Shown one piece after another: positions 25,913 through 33,641 of a stretch of DNA of 64,000 nucleotides. The notes below the pieces were generated by a model. That model saw only the letters and a program-made list of their open reading frames with translations. It was not told the origin of the DNA and searched no databases. The stretch is taken from NCBI GenBank assembly GCA_963829485.1, contig CAWHIK010000007.1, positions 186,001 to 250,000 on the forward strand. Reading direction: 5' to 3'. The stretch's first letter is position 1. Each line of letters opens with the position of its first letter. This DNA is from JBGPQJ01 sp963829485 (GTDB lineage Bacteria; Chloroflexota; Anaerolineae; Anaerolineales; Villigracilaceae). Position numbers and translations under genes: made by a program.

Positions 25913-26635
25913 TTACCACACCCCCGGCAGCAACCGGTAGCGCGTGCGCTGGGTGTATTCCCTGTAACCCGATAGCTCTTCGATCAAGGTCTGGTCCTCC
26001 AGCTTGGTGCGCAGGACGGTCAACCCACAGGCAACCACTGCAGGGATCAGTGCCCAGAACGAACCGAGCAGCAGGGGAATCGCCAGCCAGGTGAAGATGC
26101 CGCTGCTGTAACCGGGGTGACGCACATAACGGTACGGACCAGCCTCCACGGTCACATGCCCGCGGTCGGTCTGGATGCGCACCACAGCGGAGAAAAATGG
26201 GTTGGAGAGCATCGCCCAGATGCCGAAGGCATACCCCAGCAGGATCACGACCAGCGAGACCCACGACAGCCAGAGCGGGACTTCCGGAAGCCAGCCGAAG
26301 CGTTCATTAAGCCCGGCCACGATCAGGGTAACCAGCGGCAGATAGATTGCGATCCAAGGGACCAGCTTCTTGTCCCAAGGCTTGACCCCCTCCGCGCTGG
26401 TGTAGGTGGAGCGTTCTTTGATCAAATCGGGGGCTTTTTTGTATACGAGCACCCGGCTGAGGATCGACATGCCGATCGTGATGAACGCGTAGAGCCAGCC
26501 CTGCCGCCAACTCCAGTCACCGGCAGCCAGCAAGGGCACGAAGGGAATCAACAGAAAGGTGGCAAGCGCTCCGACGATTTCACGCGCGCCGATGCGCCGT
26601 TCTTTAGATTTGCGGTCATGGTCCCTCCCATGCAA
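25913..26635 (-). CDS. Isoprenylcysteine/phospholipid methyltransferase-like membrane protein
   Basis: The 240-residue protein has about five transmembrane helices and the ICMT/PEMT C-terminal signature: VEAGPYRYVRHPGYSSGI (about 164-181), then RTKLEDQTLIEELSGYREY and RYRLLPGVW. Enzymes of this membrane family use SAM to methylate carboxyl groups or phospholipid head groups. Bacterial members are mostly uncharacterised, so the substrate is open. Divergent from the NfeD gene. Confidence 0.82.
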   Translation of the reverse strand: MHGRDHDRKSKERRIGAREIVGALATFLLIPFVPLLAAGDWSWRQGWLYAFITIGMSILSRVLVYKKAPDLIKERSTYTSAEGVKPWDKKLVPWIAIYLPLVTLIVAGLNERFGWLPEVPLWLSWVSLVVILLGYAFGIWAMLSNPFFSAVVRIQTDRGHVTVEAGPYRYVRHPGYSSGIFTWLAIPLLLGSFWALIPAVVACGLTVLRTKLEDQTLIEELSGYREYTQRTRYRLLPGVW

Positions 26636-26682
26636 ACAGTTAATACCAGTATATAACAGTATATAATAAAAGTAGAGTTGCT

Positions 26683-28014
26683 ATGAAAACCACACGCGCA
26701 CTGCTCACCCTGATCGGACTTTCGTTCCTGCTGCTCCAGCCGGCTGGCGCGGTGACTCCCGCCCGCGCCCAGAGCGACGCGCCCCTCGCACTGGTGCTGA
26801 CCTTCGACGGCGCCATCACCCCGGCTTTGACCCTGTATCTTGAACGCGGAATCAAGTCCGCGGAACAGCAGGGAGCCGAGGTGCTGATCCTGCAGCTCAA
26901 CACGCCCGGCGGCAGCATCGACACGATGACCGAGATCGTGCAGGTCATCCGTACCAGCAATGTGCCGGTGGCGGTGTACGTCGCGCCGCGCGGCGCCATC
27001 GCCGGCAGCGCCGGGGCGGTGATCACCCTGGCGGGTCAGGTCGCCGCCATGGCGCCCGAGACGGTCATCGGCGCGGCCAGCCCGGTCGGCTCGCAGGGCG
27101 AGGACCTGGGCGAGACCATGAAGGAAAAGACCAGCGAGATCATCATGGCCGGCATCCGCACCATGACCGAACAGCGCGGACCGGAAGCGATGCAGCTTGC
27201 GGAAGACATGGTGGATAACGCCAAAGCCGTGTCCGCCACCGAAGCGCTGGACGCCGGTCTGATCGATTTCATCGCGACGGATGTGGACGACCTGCTCGCG
27301 CAGATGGACGGTTTCACCGTCACGCTCGAAAGCGGCGAACAGACTCTCGACACCGCCGGCGCGCAGGCCGTCGATTTCCCGATGAGCTTCATCGAGCAGC
27401 TGCTGCAAATTGTGATTAATCCCAACATCGTCTTCCTGCTGCTGACCATCGGCGTGCAGGCTATCCTGATCGAACTCTCCAGCCCGGGCGGATGGGTGGC
27501 CGGATTCGTCGGCGCGGTCTGCCTGCTGCTGGCGGCTTATGGATTGGGCGTGCTGCCCGTCAACTGGTTCGGCATCCTGTTCCTGATCGCCGCCTTCGTG
27601 CTGTTCATCTTGGACGTCAAGGCGCCCACCCACGGTGCGCTGACCGCCGCCGGCGTGGCGTCGCTGATCATCGGTGCGCTTGTGCTGTTCAACACGCCCT
27701 CCATCACGCCGCCGTCGCTGCAGGTTTCGGTGCCGCTGGTGATTCTTGTTTCGTTGGGGACAGGGCTGGTGTTCGCCGCCATCGTCGGGCTGGGGATTCG
27801 CGCCCAGAAGTCACCTGCGCGCATGGGGCAGGAATCGCTCCCCCACCAGGTCGGCGTCGCCCGCACCGACGTCAGCCCGCAGGGACAGGTGCAGGTGGCG
27901 AGCGAACTGTGGACAGCGGAACTTGCCGAAGGCTCCGAGCCTGTCCGCGCGGGGGATCCTATCGAGGTCGTTTCTGCCGAGGGGCTGCGCTTAAAAATCC
28001 GCAAGAAGGGGTAA
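26683..28014 (+). CDS. nfeD: NfeD-family membrane serine protease
   Basis: The 443-residue protein has a signal peptide, a ClpP/SppA-like protease domain (LQLNTPGGSIDTMTEIVQ; nucleophile region GAIAGSAGAVI near residues 106-116, lacking the usual ASAGTYI spelling but keeping Ser-Ala-Gly), then four membrane helices and a C-terminal OB-fold NfeD domain (VGVARTDVSPQGQVQV). Long NfeD proteins normally pair with a stomatin/SPFH protein and affect membrane quality control; no such partner gene is adjacent. The upstream region has TATAAT at 26662-26667 as a possible -10. Confidence 0.85.
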   Translation: MKTTRALLTLIGLSFLLLQPAGAVTPARAQSDAPLALVLTFDGAITPALTLYLERGIKSAEQQGAEVLILQLNTPGGSIDTMTEIVQVIRTSNVPVAVYVAPRGAIAGSAGAVITLAGQVAAMAPETVIGAASPVGSQGEDLGETMKEKTSEIIMAGIRTMTEQRGPEAMQLAEDMVDNAKAVSATEALDAGLIDFIATDVDDLLAQMDGFTVTLESGEQTLDTAGAQAVDFPMSFIEQLLQIVINPNIVFLLLTIGVQAILIELSSPGGWVAGFVGAVCLLLAAYGLGVLPVNWFGILFLIAAFVLFILDVKAPTHGALTAAGVASLIIGALVLFNTPSITPPSLQVSVPLVILVSLGTGLVFAAIVGLGIRAQKSPARMGQESLPHQVGVARTDVSPQGQVQVASELWTAELAEGSEPVRAGDPIEVVSAEGLRLKIRKKG

Positions 28015-28096
28015 GCTCGGTTCGCATTAATCCAATTCCAAGACTTGTAAGGTACAATCGCGCTGTTTATTGGTAAACGAAAGGATCCCCTCCCCC

Positions 28097-29049
28097 ATGC
28101 CTGCCACCCCCACCCGAGACCGGGTCAACCCTGAAGCCGTCAATACGGCCCCCCTGCGCCGCCCCGAATGGATCCGCGTCCGCGCGCCCGTCGGGCGAAA
28201 CCTACGAGCAGCTCCACACGCTGATGCGCGCCAAGTCGCTGCACACGGTGTGCGAGGAGGCCATGTGCCCGAACATGGGCGAATGCTGGGGTTCTGGCAC
28301 CGCCACCTTCCTGATGCTGGGCAACGTGTGCACGCGCTCGTGCGTCTTCTGCGACATCAAGCATGGCAAACCCAGCCCGATGGACTGGCTCGAGCCGGAA
28401 CGCGTCGCGCAGGCGGTCAAGTCGATGAATCTGAAGCACGCCGTGATCACCTCCGTCAACCGCGACGAACGCCGCGACGGCGGCGCGCCGATCTTCGCCA
28501 TGGTCATCCGCCGCATCCGCGAGCTGCACCCCGGCTGTTCGGTCGAGGTGCTGATCCCGGATTTCAAGGGCTCGCTCGAGGCGCTGAAGATCGTCATGGA
28601 CGCGCGCCCTGAGATCCTGAACCACAACGTGGAGACCGTTCCGCGCCTGTTCAAAAAAATCCAGCCTCAAGACAGTTACGACTGGGCGGCCGCCACCCTC
28701 TCCAACGCCAAGAAACTCGACCCCGAGGTGCTGACCAAGATCCGGCATCATGGTCGGCTTGGGCGAGGAGATGGAGGAGGTCAAGGCGGTCATGCGCGAC
28801 CAGCGCTCGTGGGGCGTGGACATCCTGACCCTCGGGCAGTACCTCCAGCCGAGCAAGAAGCATTTCCCCATCAGCCGTTATTACACGATGGAGGAGTTCA
28901 CCGAACTGCGCGACTACGGCAGGGAGATCGGCTTCAAGTGGGTGGAGGCGAACCCGCTGGTGCGCTCGTCCTACCACGCCGCGGAGCAGGTCCGCGCGCT
29001 GAGCATCGTCCACCGCAAGCTGTACGGCGATGGGGCGATGAAAAGTTAG
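28097..29049 (+). CDS. lipA: Lipoyl synthase (two frameshifts)
   Basis: LipA inserts two sulfurs into protein-bound octanoyl groups. The frames together give RPEWIRVRAPVG, then CEEAMCPNMGECW (auxiliary cluster Cys), CTRSCVFCDIKHG (radical-SAM Cys-x3-Cys-x2-Cys), ITSVNRDERRDGG and the C-terminal LVRSSYHA with the conserved RSSY. Frame changes near 28193 (extra G, GTCGGGCGAA instead of GTCGGCGAA) and near 28747 (extra A, AAGATCCGGC instead of AAGTCCGGC) restore the expected protein when corrected. These look like sequence errors since nothing else is lost. A terminator follows at 29093. Confidence 0.85.
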
Positions 29050-29084
29050 TGAGCAGGAACTAGAGAGTAGAGAATAGAAATTAG

Positions 29085-29409
29085 TTAGCAAGCCGGGCGG
29101 AGAGTTCTCCGCCCGGTTTTGATATTCGGTTCGAATTTTGTTACGATTCGTCCAATAGAACTCTTAACAGCCATCCCGCCGCGTTGGAGGACGTGGGTAT
29201 AGATCATGGTGGTCTTCACATCCTTGTGTCCCAGCAGCTCCTGTACCGTTGAACACCTGCCCAGACCGCAGGTGCTGTATATCGTAACCGTTTTGAAGCA
29301 GATGAGTGGTAAAGGAATGTCGGAAGGTGTGAGGGGGGCGTACCTTTGGAAGGGGAGTTGTGCTATACTTTTTACGGTTATATTTTACCCCTTTGCCGTA
29401 TAATCTCAT
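29085..29409 (-). pseudogene. intI: Integron integrase remnant (C-terminal part, interrupted)
   Basis: On the minus strand HTFRHSFTTHLLQNGYDI (Arg box of tyrosine recombinases, HxxR) appears in one frame and VQELLGHKDVKTTMIYTHV with LQRGGMAVK in another, matching the C-terminal end of IntI integrases, with the His and the Tyr nucleophile kept. Between them an insertion of about two dozen bases (region 29247-29275, with ACCTGC and GCAGGT arms) breaks the frame. Upstream of KVRPPHTF the integrase similarity stops, so the N-terminal three quarters, including the IntI-specific domain, are gone. No function is expected. Confidence 0.8.
29093..29120 (+). terminator. Rho-independent terminator after lipA
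   Basis: CCGGGCGGAG, loop AGTT, CTCCGCCCGG followed by TTTT. The stem is at least 10 bp and GC-rich. Closely related hairpins recur at 33553 and 35211, both on the plus strand ahead of TATAAT boxes. The intI remnant's C-terminal frame reads through it on the other strand. Confidence 0.8.
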
Positions 29410-29488
29410 AAATATTTAGGATTTTATCCCCTAAAGGGGACTTTACGGGAAGGTCAAAAGCAATTATGCCTTTGCCGTATAAACGCTA

Positions 29489-29495
29489 GTTGGGC
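29489..29495 (+). other. Candidate attI (or first-cassette) recombination core
   Basis: GTTGGGC fits the GTTRRRY insertion core. It lies between the intI remnant and the first cassette gene, where attI is expected. A 12-base direct repeat TTTGCCGTATAA occurs at 29392 and 29471 just before it, and TATAAT at 29399-29404 points toward the cassettes and might be a remnant cassette promoter, though no -35 box is convincing. Confidence 0.5.
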
Positions 29496-29549
29496 AGGCA
29501 AAATAAGGAATTAGTTAACAGTAATCCAACTACTTTTCAGGAAAACGTT

Positions 29550-30326
29550 GTGATTCATAACTGGTGCATCCTATGGAATTGGTCAACAACTAGCACTGGA
29601 GTTTGCGGGCTGTGGAGCATGGCTGGTGCTCGCATCACGTACCGTTGAGAAATTAGAAGAAGTATCCTGCCAGTGTCGCCAGCGTGGGGGCAAGGCGATT
29701 GTTATCCCTGCCGATGTAGCTGATTTCAATCCAGTGTCAGAACTTGATTGAATGCACTATTGCAGAGTATGGACGGATTGACACATTAATTAACAATGCT
29801 GGGGTTGGTATGGCATCAAGATTTGACGAGTTGCAAGACCTTGCGTTATTTGAAAGGGTGTTCCGAGTGAATTTTTTCGGGAGCGTCTATTGTACGCATT
29901 ATGCCTTACCCTATTTGAAGAAAACTTGCGGGAGGCTTGTCGCAATTTCCAGCCTCCGCGGGAAATTTCCGTCAGCTACAGCGGATGCTTATGGACCAAG
30001 CAAACATGCCATGGCGGGTTTTTTCAACTCCCTGCGAATTGAATTAGCTGAAAGCGGAGTGAGCGTAACCATGATATACCCTGGATGGGTAAGCACAGGT
30101 ATAAGCAGCCGCGCCTTGCGGGTAGATGGCACATCAGCAGGGAGTGTATCAAGGCATGAAATGGGTGCAATACCAGTCGATGTTTGCGCTCGAACGATCT
30201 TTAGAGCTGTCGCAAAACGCAAGCGGGAAGTTGTAATGACATTTCAGGGGAGAATGGGATTATGGTTAAAGGTTAATTGCACCGAAAATTGTTGACGAAG
30301 TAGCCCGCCAGGGTTCTGAGAGGTGA
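29550..30326 (+). CDS. Cassette 1: short-chain dehydrogenase/reductase (three frameshifts)
   Basis: Spliced across frames the product is a classical SDR: TGASYGIGQQLALEFAGCG (cofactor Gly motif), LINNAGVG (NNAG), then the catalytic Ser in LVAISSLRGK, and Tyr-x3-Lys in AYGPSKHAMAGF, followed by YPGWVSTGI and the C-terminal LIAPKIVDEVARQGSER. GTG 29550 with AGGAA upstream is the likely start. Frame changes near 29556, 29740 and 30270 must be corrected. The stop falls 31 bases before attC1, as in normal cassettes. Catalytic residues are intact, so the breaks may be sequencing errors. Confidence 0.75.
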
Positions 30327-30357
30327 CCCAGTATTGTTTTCATATAGAAGACTGCTC

Positions 30358-30486
30358 GCCCAACACCGCGTGCACCTGACGTGTGGGATTCTGCGGCATT
30401 TTCAAGCATTTTTCTGGCTTCGAGTTTTTTCTGCTCCCAAGCAGAGTCCACGCCCACCCACACGCAGGTAACGCAAACCGTTAGGC
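30358..30486 (+). repeat. attC site 1 (129 bp)
   Basis: R'' GCCCAAC (30358-30364) and R' GTTAGGC (30480-30486). Inside, ACCTGACGTGTGGG on the left pairs with CCCACACGCAGGT on the right except for an unpaired A, the extrahelical base of the folded bottom strand. The long middle is imperfectly palindromic (CTTGGGAGCAGA region). The length is within the known attC range. Confidence 0.85.
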
Positions 30487-30519
30487 GCTCTTGATAGATA
30501 ATGAACCAGGAAAGATAAG

Positions 30520-31089
30520 ATGGTTAGCACTGAAGATGCACTCAACTTGTATCGCCGCCTATCAGATAATGGAGTTCAAGTCTGGTTGAGCGGCGGATGG
30601 GGGATTGATGCTTTGCTTGGAAGGCAAACCCGCCCACATAAAGATCTGGATGCGATACTATTGCTGGATGATATGATCCGGATGAAGGAAATCTTGTGCA
30701 ATGATGGCTATGTACTAAAAGAGCTATGGTCAGAGAACAGGTGGGTTGTTGACGGTCAGGGAAATAGAACAGCCACCGCTTTTGTATTGCAGGACGGTGA
30801 AAATCATGAATTCGATGTACACGCAATAAGCCTTGATGATCGCGGTAATGGTGTTCCTGCATGGGAGGAAGTCGAGGATTCGATATTCACGCAAGCAGAC
30901 CTTGCTGGCAACGGCACAATCGCTGGTTTTCATGTGAAATGTATCTCTCCAGAAATGCAAGTCTATTGTCATACAGGTTATGAGCTTCCAGAGGGGCAGC
31001 TGCGCGATTTGGAGTTGCTTCATGAGAAGTTTGATTGGAGAACCATACTCAGAATAACCAAACGAGCGCCCAACACCGGCTCCACCTGA
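30520..31089 (+). CDS. Cassette 2: lincosamide-type (Lnu) nucleotidyltransferase family protein
   Basis: The 189-residue protein has the Lnu/LinA layout: WLSGGWGIDALLGRQTRPHKDLD, with Gly-Gly-Trp-Gly and the Asp pair of the nucleotidyltransferase site, later EFDVHAISLDDRGNG and ISPEMQVYCHTGYELPEGQLRD (His-x-Gly-Tyr-Glu/Asp). Characterised relatives adenylylate lincomycin and clindamycin; integron-borne members such as lnuF are known. Here resistance is only a hypothesis. The reading frame is intact and ends inside attC2 (RAPNTGST), which is common for cassette genes. Confidence 0.8.
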   Translation: MVSTEDALNLYRRLSDNGVQVWLSGGWGIDALLGRQTRPHKDLDAILLLDDMIRMKEILCNDGYVLKELWSENRWVVDGQGNRTATAFVLQDGENHEFDVHAISLDDRGNGVPAWEEVEDSIFTQADLAGNGTIAGFHVKCISPEMQVYCHTGYELPEGQLRDLELLHEKFDWRTILRITKRAPNTGST

Positions 31090-31191
31090 CCGCCTTCGGC
31101 GCGGAACAGCGGCGGCAATTTGCCAGAAAAAGTGATTTTCAGAGTTAGTTGTCTTGCCATAACCGGCGGCAGGTGAGCCAATCCGTTGGGC
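31068..31191 (+). repeat. attC site 2 (124 bp)
   Basis: R'' GCCCAAC (31068-31074) and R' GTTGGGC (31185-31191). GGCTCCACCTGACCGC on the left pairs with GCGGCAGGTGAGCC on the right, leaving two unpaired bases. The coding frame of the nucleotidyltransferase ends within the left arm. Confidence 0.85.
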
Positions 31192-31246
31192 TGACAATCC
31201 AATGAAACAATCAACGCATTCGATTTAAGAAACAAGGTAAAGAGAA

Positions 31247-31923
31247 ATGAAAAAGCGTTTTTTGATTTTGAAATTGGGCGCTATTTTGATAATTGCATAT
31301 TTATTAAGCAGTTGCGGTTAATTCAGCCATCAACAACCATTGAGCCAACTCAGATTTCTTTTGAAGTCACCCGTATAGTTCCACAAACTGTCGTAGTTAC
31401 CCAGATCATCGTAGTGACACCAGAACCAATTCCAACTGCCACTACCGAATTCGCCAGCGATGGCTGGAAGATTTATCGGAACGAAAAGTTTGGCTACAGT
31501 TTTCATTACCCTGCGGATACAAACATCGTCATAGATGGCGACCCGCTGAACAGCGTGTCAATTATTGGTCCCTTAATAGGAGGCGATAATTGGCCACTGA
31601 TCGGGTTCAGTCATCCAAGCAACCGTGAAGAATTTCGCCCACCCGAAGGTGTGGATTTGGAAAAATGGCTGATTGACCATAATATGTGGACGCCCAATTA
31701 TCCGAACTCTGCCATCGCAGACTTTCGAGAGGCTGATGTACAGATCGCCGGGGTTTCAGCCATCCACATCCGGCATAGGCGCAGCGGGCAATCGTATGCA
31801 AGTGATAAATATCTTTTTGCCAGAGATGGTCAGCTATACCAAGTCGGTTTCCTGCATATCGGAGACAAGGAAGATTGGGATCTTTACAATCATTTTTTGG
31901 AAAGTATTCAGTTTGATCAGTGA
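31247..31923 (+). CDS. Cassette 3: lipoprotein with host-style spacer (one frameshift)
   Basis: ATG 31247 encodes MKKRFLILKLGAILIIAYLL and lipobox SSCG, then meets a stop at 31319-31321. In the next frame a mature protein continues to 31923: a Val/Thr/Pro spacer (VVVTQIIVVTPEPIPTATTE), then a domain with GWKIYRNEKFGYSFHYPAD, like the PsbP/DUF1795-type surface domain. A missing base near 31317 would join both parts into one lipoprotein. The spacer is of the kind common in Chloroflexota lipoproteins, suggesting the cassette was recruited from a relative of the host. 230 bp without a gene follow before attC3. Confidence 0.65.
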
Positions 31924-32153
31924 GAAAGCAGAACGAAAGTTGAAAGGACTTACTATGTTGGTGTATATAATGAACTTGACTCTGTACTTCTAGAAATCAT
32001 GGCACGTTGGGATACCCCCAGTTGGCGGTGAGGTAAGATTCGCTTTAGGGAAAATATTTTGGTGCCTTACGCAATCGATGCATACAGTAATCGATAGATA
32101 CACTAAAAACGAGAAGGTTAAAAGTTCAAATTCAAAATCGTCTTGCAAAATCT

Positions 32154-32274
32154 GCCCAACACCGCATGCACCGGACGCGGCTTCCGCTTCAATAAACCGG
32201 CTTTTTCTGGCGGAAAAATTGGTTCCGTTTTGTCGGTCGATTCTCAGCCGCGCCGGTAACGCCTGCCGTTAGGC
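32154..32274 (+). repeat. attC site 3 (121 bp)
   Basis: R'' GCCCAAC (32154-32160) and R' GTTAGGC (32268-32274). ACCGGACGCGGC on the left pairs with GCCGCGCCGGT on the right with one unpaired A. The middle is imperfectly self-complementary (AAACCGGCTTTTTCTGGCGG). Confidence 0.85.
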
Positions 32275-32330
32275 GCTCCAGCTGAACTTACGACATGCCA
32301 TAAGATGGCTGATGATGTATGAAGGAATCC

Positions 32331-32912
32331 ATGCTAGAAACAGAGAGATTAATCCTTCGGAAATTCCGCCGGGAAGATTCAAATGACCTGTTTGAATATT
32401 TATCATCGCCCGAAATATACCGGTTCGAACCTGGCGATCCCATTACTATCGAGCAATCAAGAATGCTATGTATAGAGAGATCCAGAGGAAATAATTTCTT
32501 CGCAGTTGAAACAAAACTTCAGCATAAGGTGATAGGTCATCTGTACTTTGAGCAAATTCAGCCATCAGAATTCATGACTTGGGAATTAGGCTATATTTTC
32601 AACCCGAAATACCAAGGGAAAGGCTATTGTACAGAGGCGTCCAGAAGAATCATTGAATATGGCTTTCATGATTTTCATGCACATCGAATTACTGCATTTT
32701 GCGATCCCCAAAACCCAGCATCCTGGCGTGTGTTAGAGAAGTTGGGATTGAAAAGAGAAGGTTTTTTCAAGGAGAAAGTGTTTTTCAGAAGAGACGAAGA
32801 AAACAAGCCGATATGGCATGATTGTTATGCTTATGGAATCTTGGATAAAGATTACAAAGAGCGCCTAACACCGGCTCCGCCGGATGCTCCACCTGCGGAG
32901 TCGCGCCGGTGA
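32331..32912 (+). CDS. Cassette 4: GNAT acetyltransferase (RimJ/RimL type)
   Basis: MLETERLILRKFRREDSNDL opens the protein as in RimJ/RimL-like N-acetyltransferases; the acetyl-CoA loop region follows in WELGYIFNPKYQGKGYCTEA, and NPASWRVLEKLGLKREGFF is the typical C-terminal block. I prefer ATG 32331 because AAGGA lies just before it; 32319 is an alternative. The protein ends inside attC4 (TPAPPDAPPAESRR). Members acetylate ribosomal proteins or small amines; substrate unknown. The frame is intact. Confidence 0.82.
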   Translation: MLETERLILRKFRREDSNDLFEYLSSPEIYRFEPGDPITIEQSRMLCIERSRGNNFFAVETKLQHKVIGHLYFEQIQPSEFMTWELGYIFNPKYQGKGYCTEASRRIIEYGFHDFHAHRITAFCDPQNPASWRVLEKLGLKREGFFKEKVFFRRDEENKPIWHDCYAYGILDKDYKERLTPAPPDAPPAESRR

Positions 32913-32927
32913 GCCAATCCGTTGGCC
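32863..32927 (+). repeat. attC site 4 (65 bp, short form)
   Basis: R'' GCCTAAC (32863-32869) and R' GTTGGCC (32921-32927), one base off the GTTRRRY rule. GGCTCCGCCGGATGC on the left pairs with GCGCCGGTGAGCC on the right, with extrahelical bases. The short loop makes it an aadA-like attC in size. The R' mismatch may mark loss of activity at the array's end. Confidence 0.75.
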
Positions 32928-33516
32928 ACATAGACTGCACGCGCCGACAGGGATCAAACATGTTTATGACAAGAGAAGCAAGAAAGTTGTTCTAGTTGCT
33001 CATTGCATATTAAACCAAAACGCCAAAATCGACCGCTGTGCTCATTATCCGGGCGCGATAAAGGAAGTTACCCAAATCCTGATCGATGCCGAGGTAGGTA
33101 TCCTCCAGATGCCCTGTCCTGAGCTTCTCTGTCTCGGACTGGATCGCCAGGTGGAAAGAGGGATTCCCGCGACCGTCGAATCAGAAGATACGCGAGTAGC
33201 CAGCCGCATGGTCGAAGATCAAACCAAGACACTCTGCCACAGACTGGTCAGCGACCTCATTTATCAGATTGAGGAATATCAGCGGAATGGGTTTGCACTG
33301 GTAGGCGTTATCGGAATAAATGGTTCTCCCACGTGCGGAATCGAAACCACCTGGGCTAATAACCGGGAAGAGCAAGGTCCGGGAGTTTTTATAAAAATGC
33401 TCAATGAAGAGAGCCGGAAAAGGGATATTTCGCTTCCAATGCAGGGCATAAAGGCATATGAGCCTCAAAAGGCGCTTGCTGCGGTCAAAGTTTTGCTTGA
33501 GAACACCGTCTGTTGA
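32884..33516 (+). CDS. TudS-related desulfidase family protein, start inside attC4
   Basis: From about residue 33 the protein reads KKVVLVAHCILNQNAKID, then LQMPCPELLCLGLDR and INGSPTCGIETTW. The three conserved cysteines (AHC, MPC, PTC) are those that hold the [4Fe-4S] cluster of DUF523/TudS thiouracil desulfurases, here in the CD3072-like subgroup. The family core starts at RSKKVVLV, and the only in-frame start codon upstream is ATG 32884 within attC4, so the first 30 residues are attC-encoded or the true start was lost. No attC follows. It is either the last cassette without its site or a resident gene whose 5' end was replaced. Confidence 0.75.
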   Translation: MLHLRSRAGEPIRWPHRLHAPTGIKHVYDKRSKKVVLVAHCILNQNAKIDRCAHYPGAIKEVTQILIDAEVGILQMPCPELLCLGLDRQVERGIPATVESEDTRVASRMVEDQTKTLCHRLVSDLIYQIEEYQRNGFALVGVIGINGSPTCGIETTWANNREEQGPGVFIKMLNEESRKRDISLPMQGIKAYEPQKALAAVKVLLENTVC

Positions 33517-33552
33517 TCAGTAAATAGATAGGAGTTAGCAGAGAGGAAATGG

Positions 33553-33586
33553 CAGGCCGGGCGGAGGGTTTTCCACCCGGTTTTTT
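33553..33586 (+). terminator. Rho-independent terminator after the TudS-related gene
   Basis: GGCCGGGCGGAGGG, a TTT loop and TCCACCCGG arm followed by TTTTTTGTT. It resembles the hairpins at 29093 and 35211. Confidence 0.7.
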
Positions 33587-33587
33587 G

Positions 33588-33616
33588 TTGCTTTTGGATA
33601 GTACGCATTCTATAAT
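33588..33616 (+). promoter_or_regulatory. Promoter directly behind the terminator
   Basis: TTGCTT (33588-33593), 17 bases, TATAAT (33611-33616). The spacer starts TTGGATAG. The same arrangement, terminator then TTGCGT, 17 bases starting TTGGAGAG, TATAAT, is found at 35244-35271. Confidence 0.6.
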
Positions 33617-33641
33617 CATATGAACGGAACAACCAAAAGCC

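Larger units (their letters stand above)
29085..32927 (+). mobile_element. Integron relic with gene-cassette array
   Basis: Layout of an integron: a remnant of intI on the minus strand, a GTTGGGC insertion core at 29489, then plus-strand cassettes each ending in an attC site (30358-30486, 31068-31191, 32154-32274, 32863-32927). Cargo is an SDR, a Lnu-type nucleotidyltransferase, a lipoprotein and a GNAT enzyme. The outer R'' and R' boxes and the inner L'' and L' complementarity are visible in all four attC, with extrahelical bases at the expected position. Without a full integrase the array cannot move on its own. Confidence 0.85.

Noticed and set aside
33516..33600. Fifth attC after the TudS-related gene
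   Set aside because: No R''/R' pair or inner complementary boxes; only a terminator is present.
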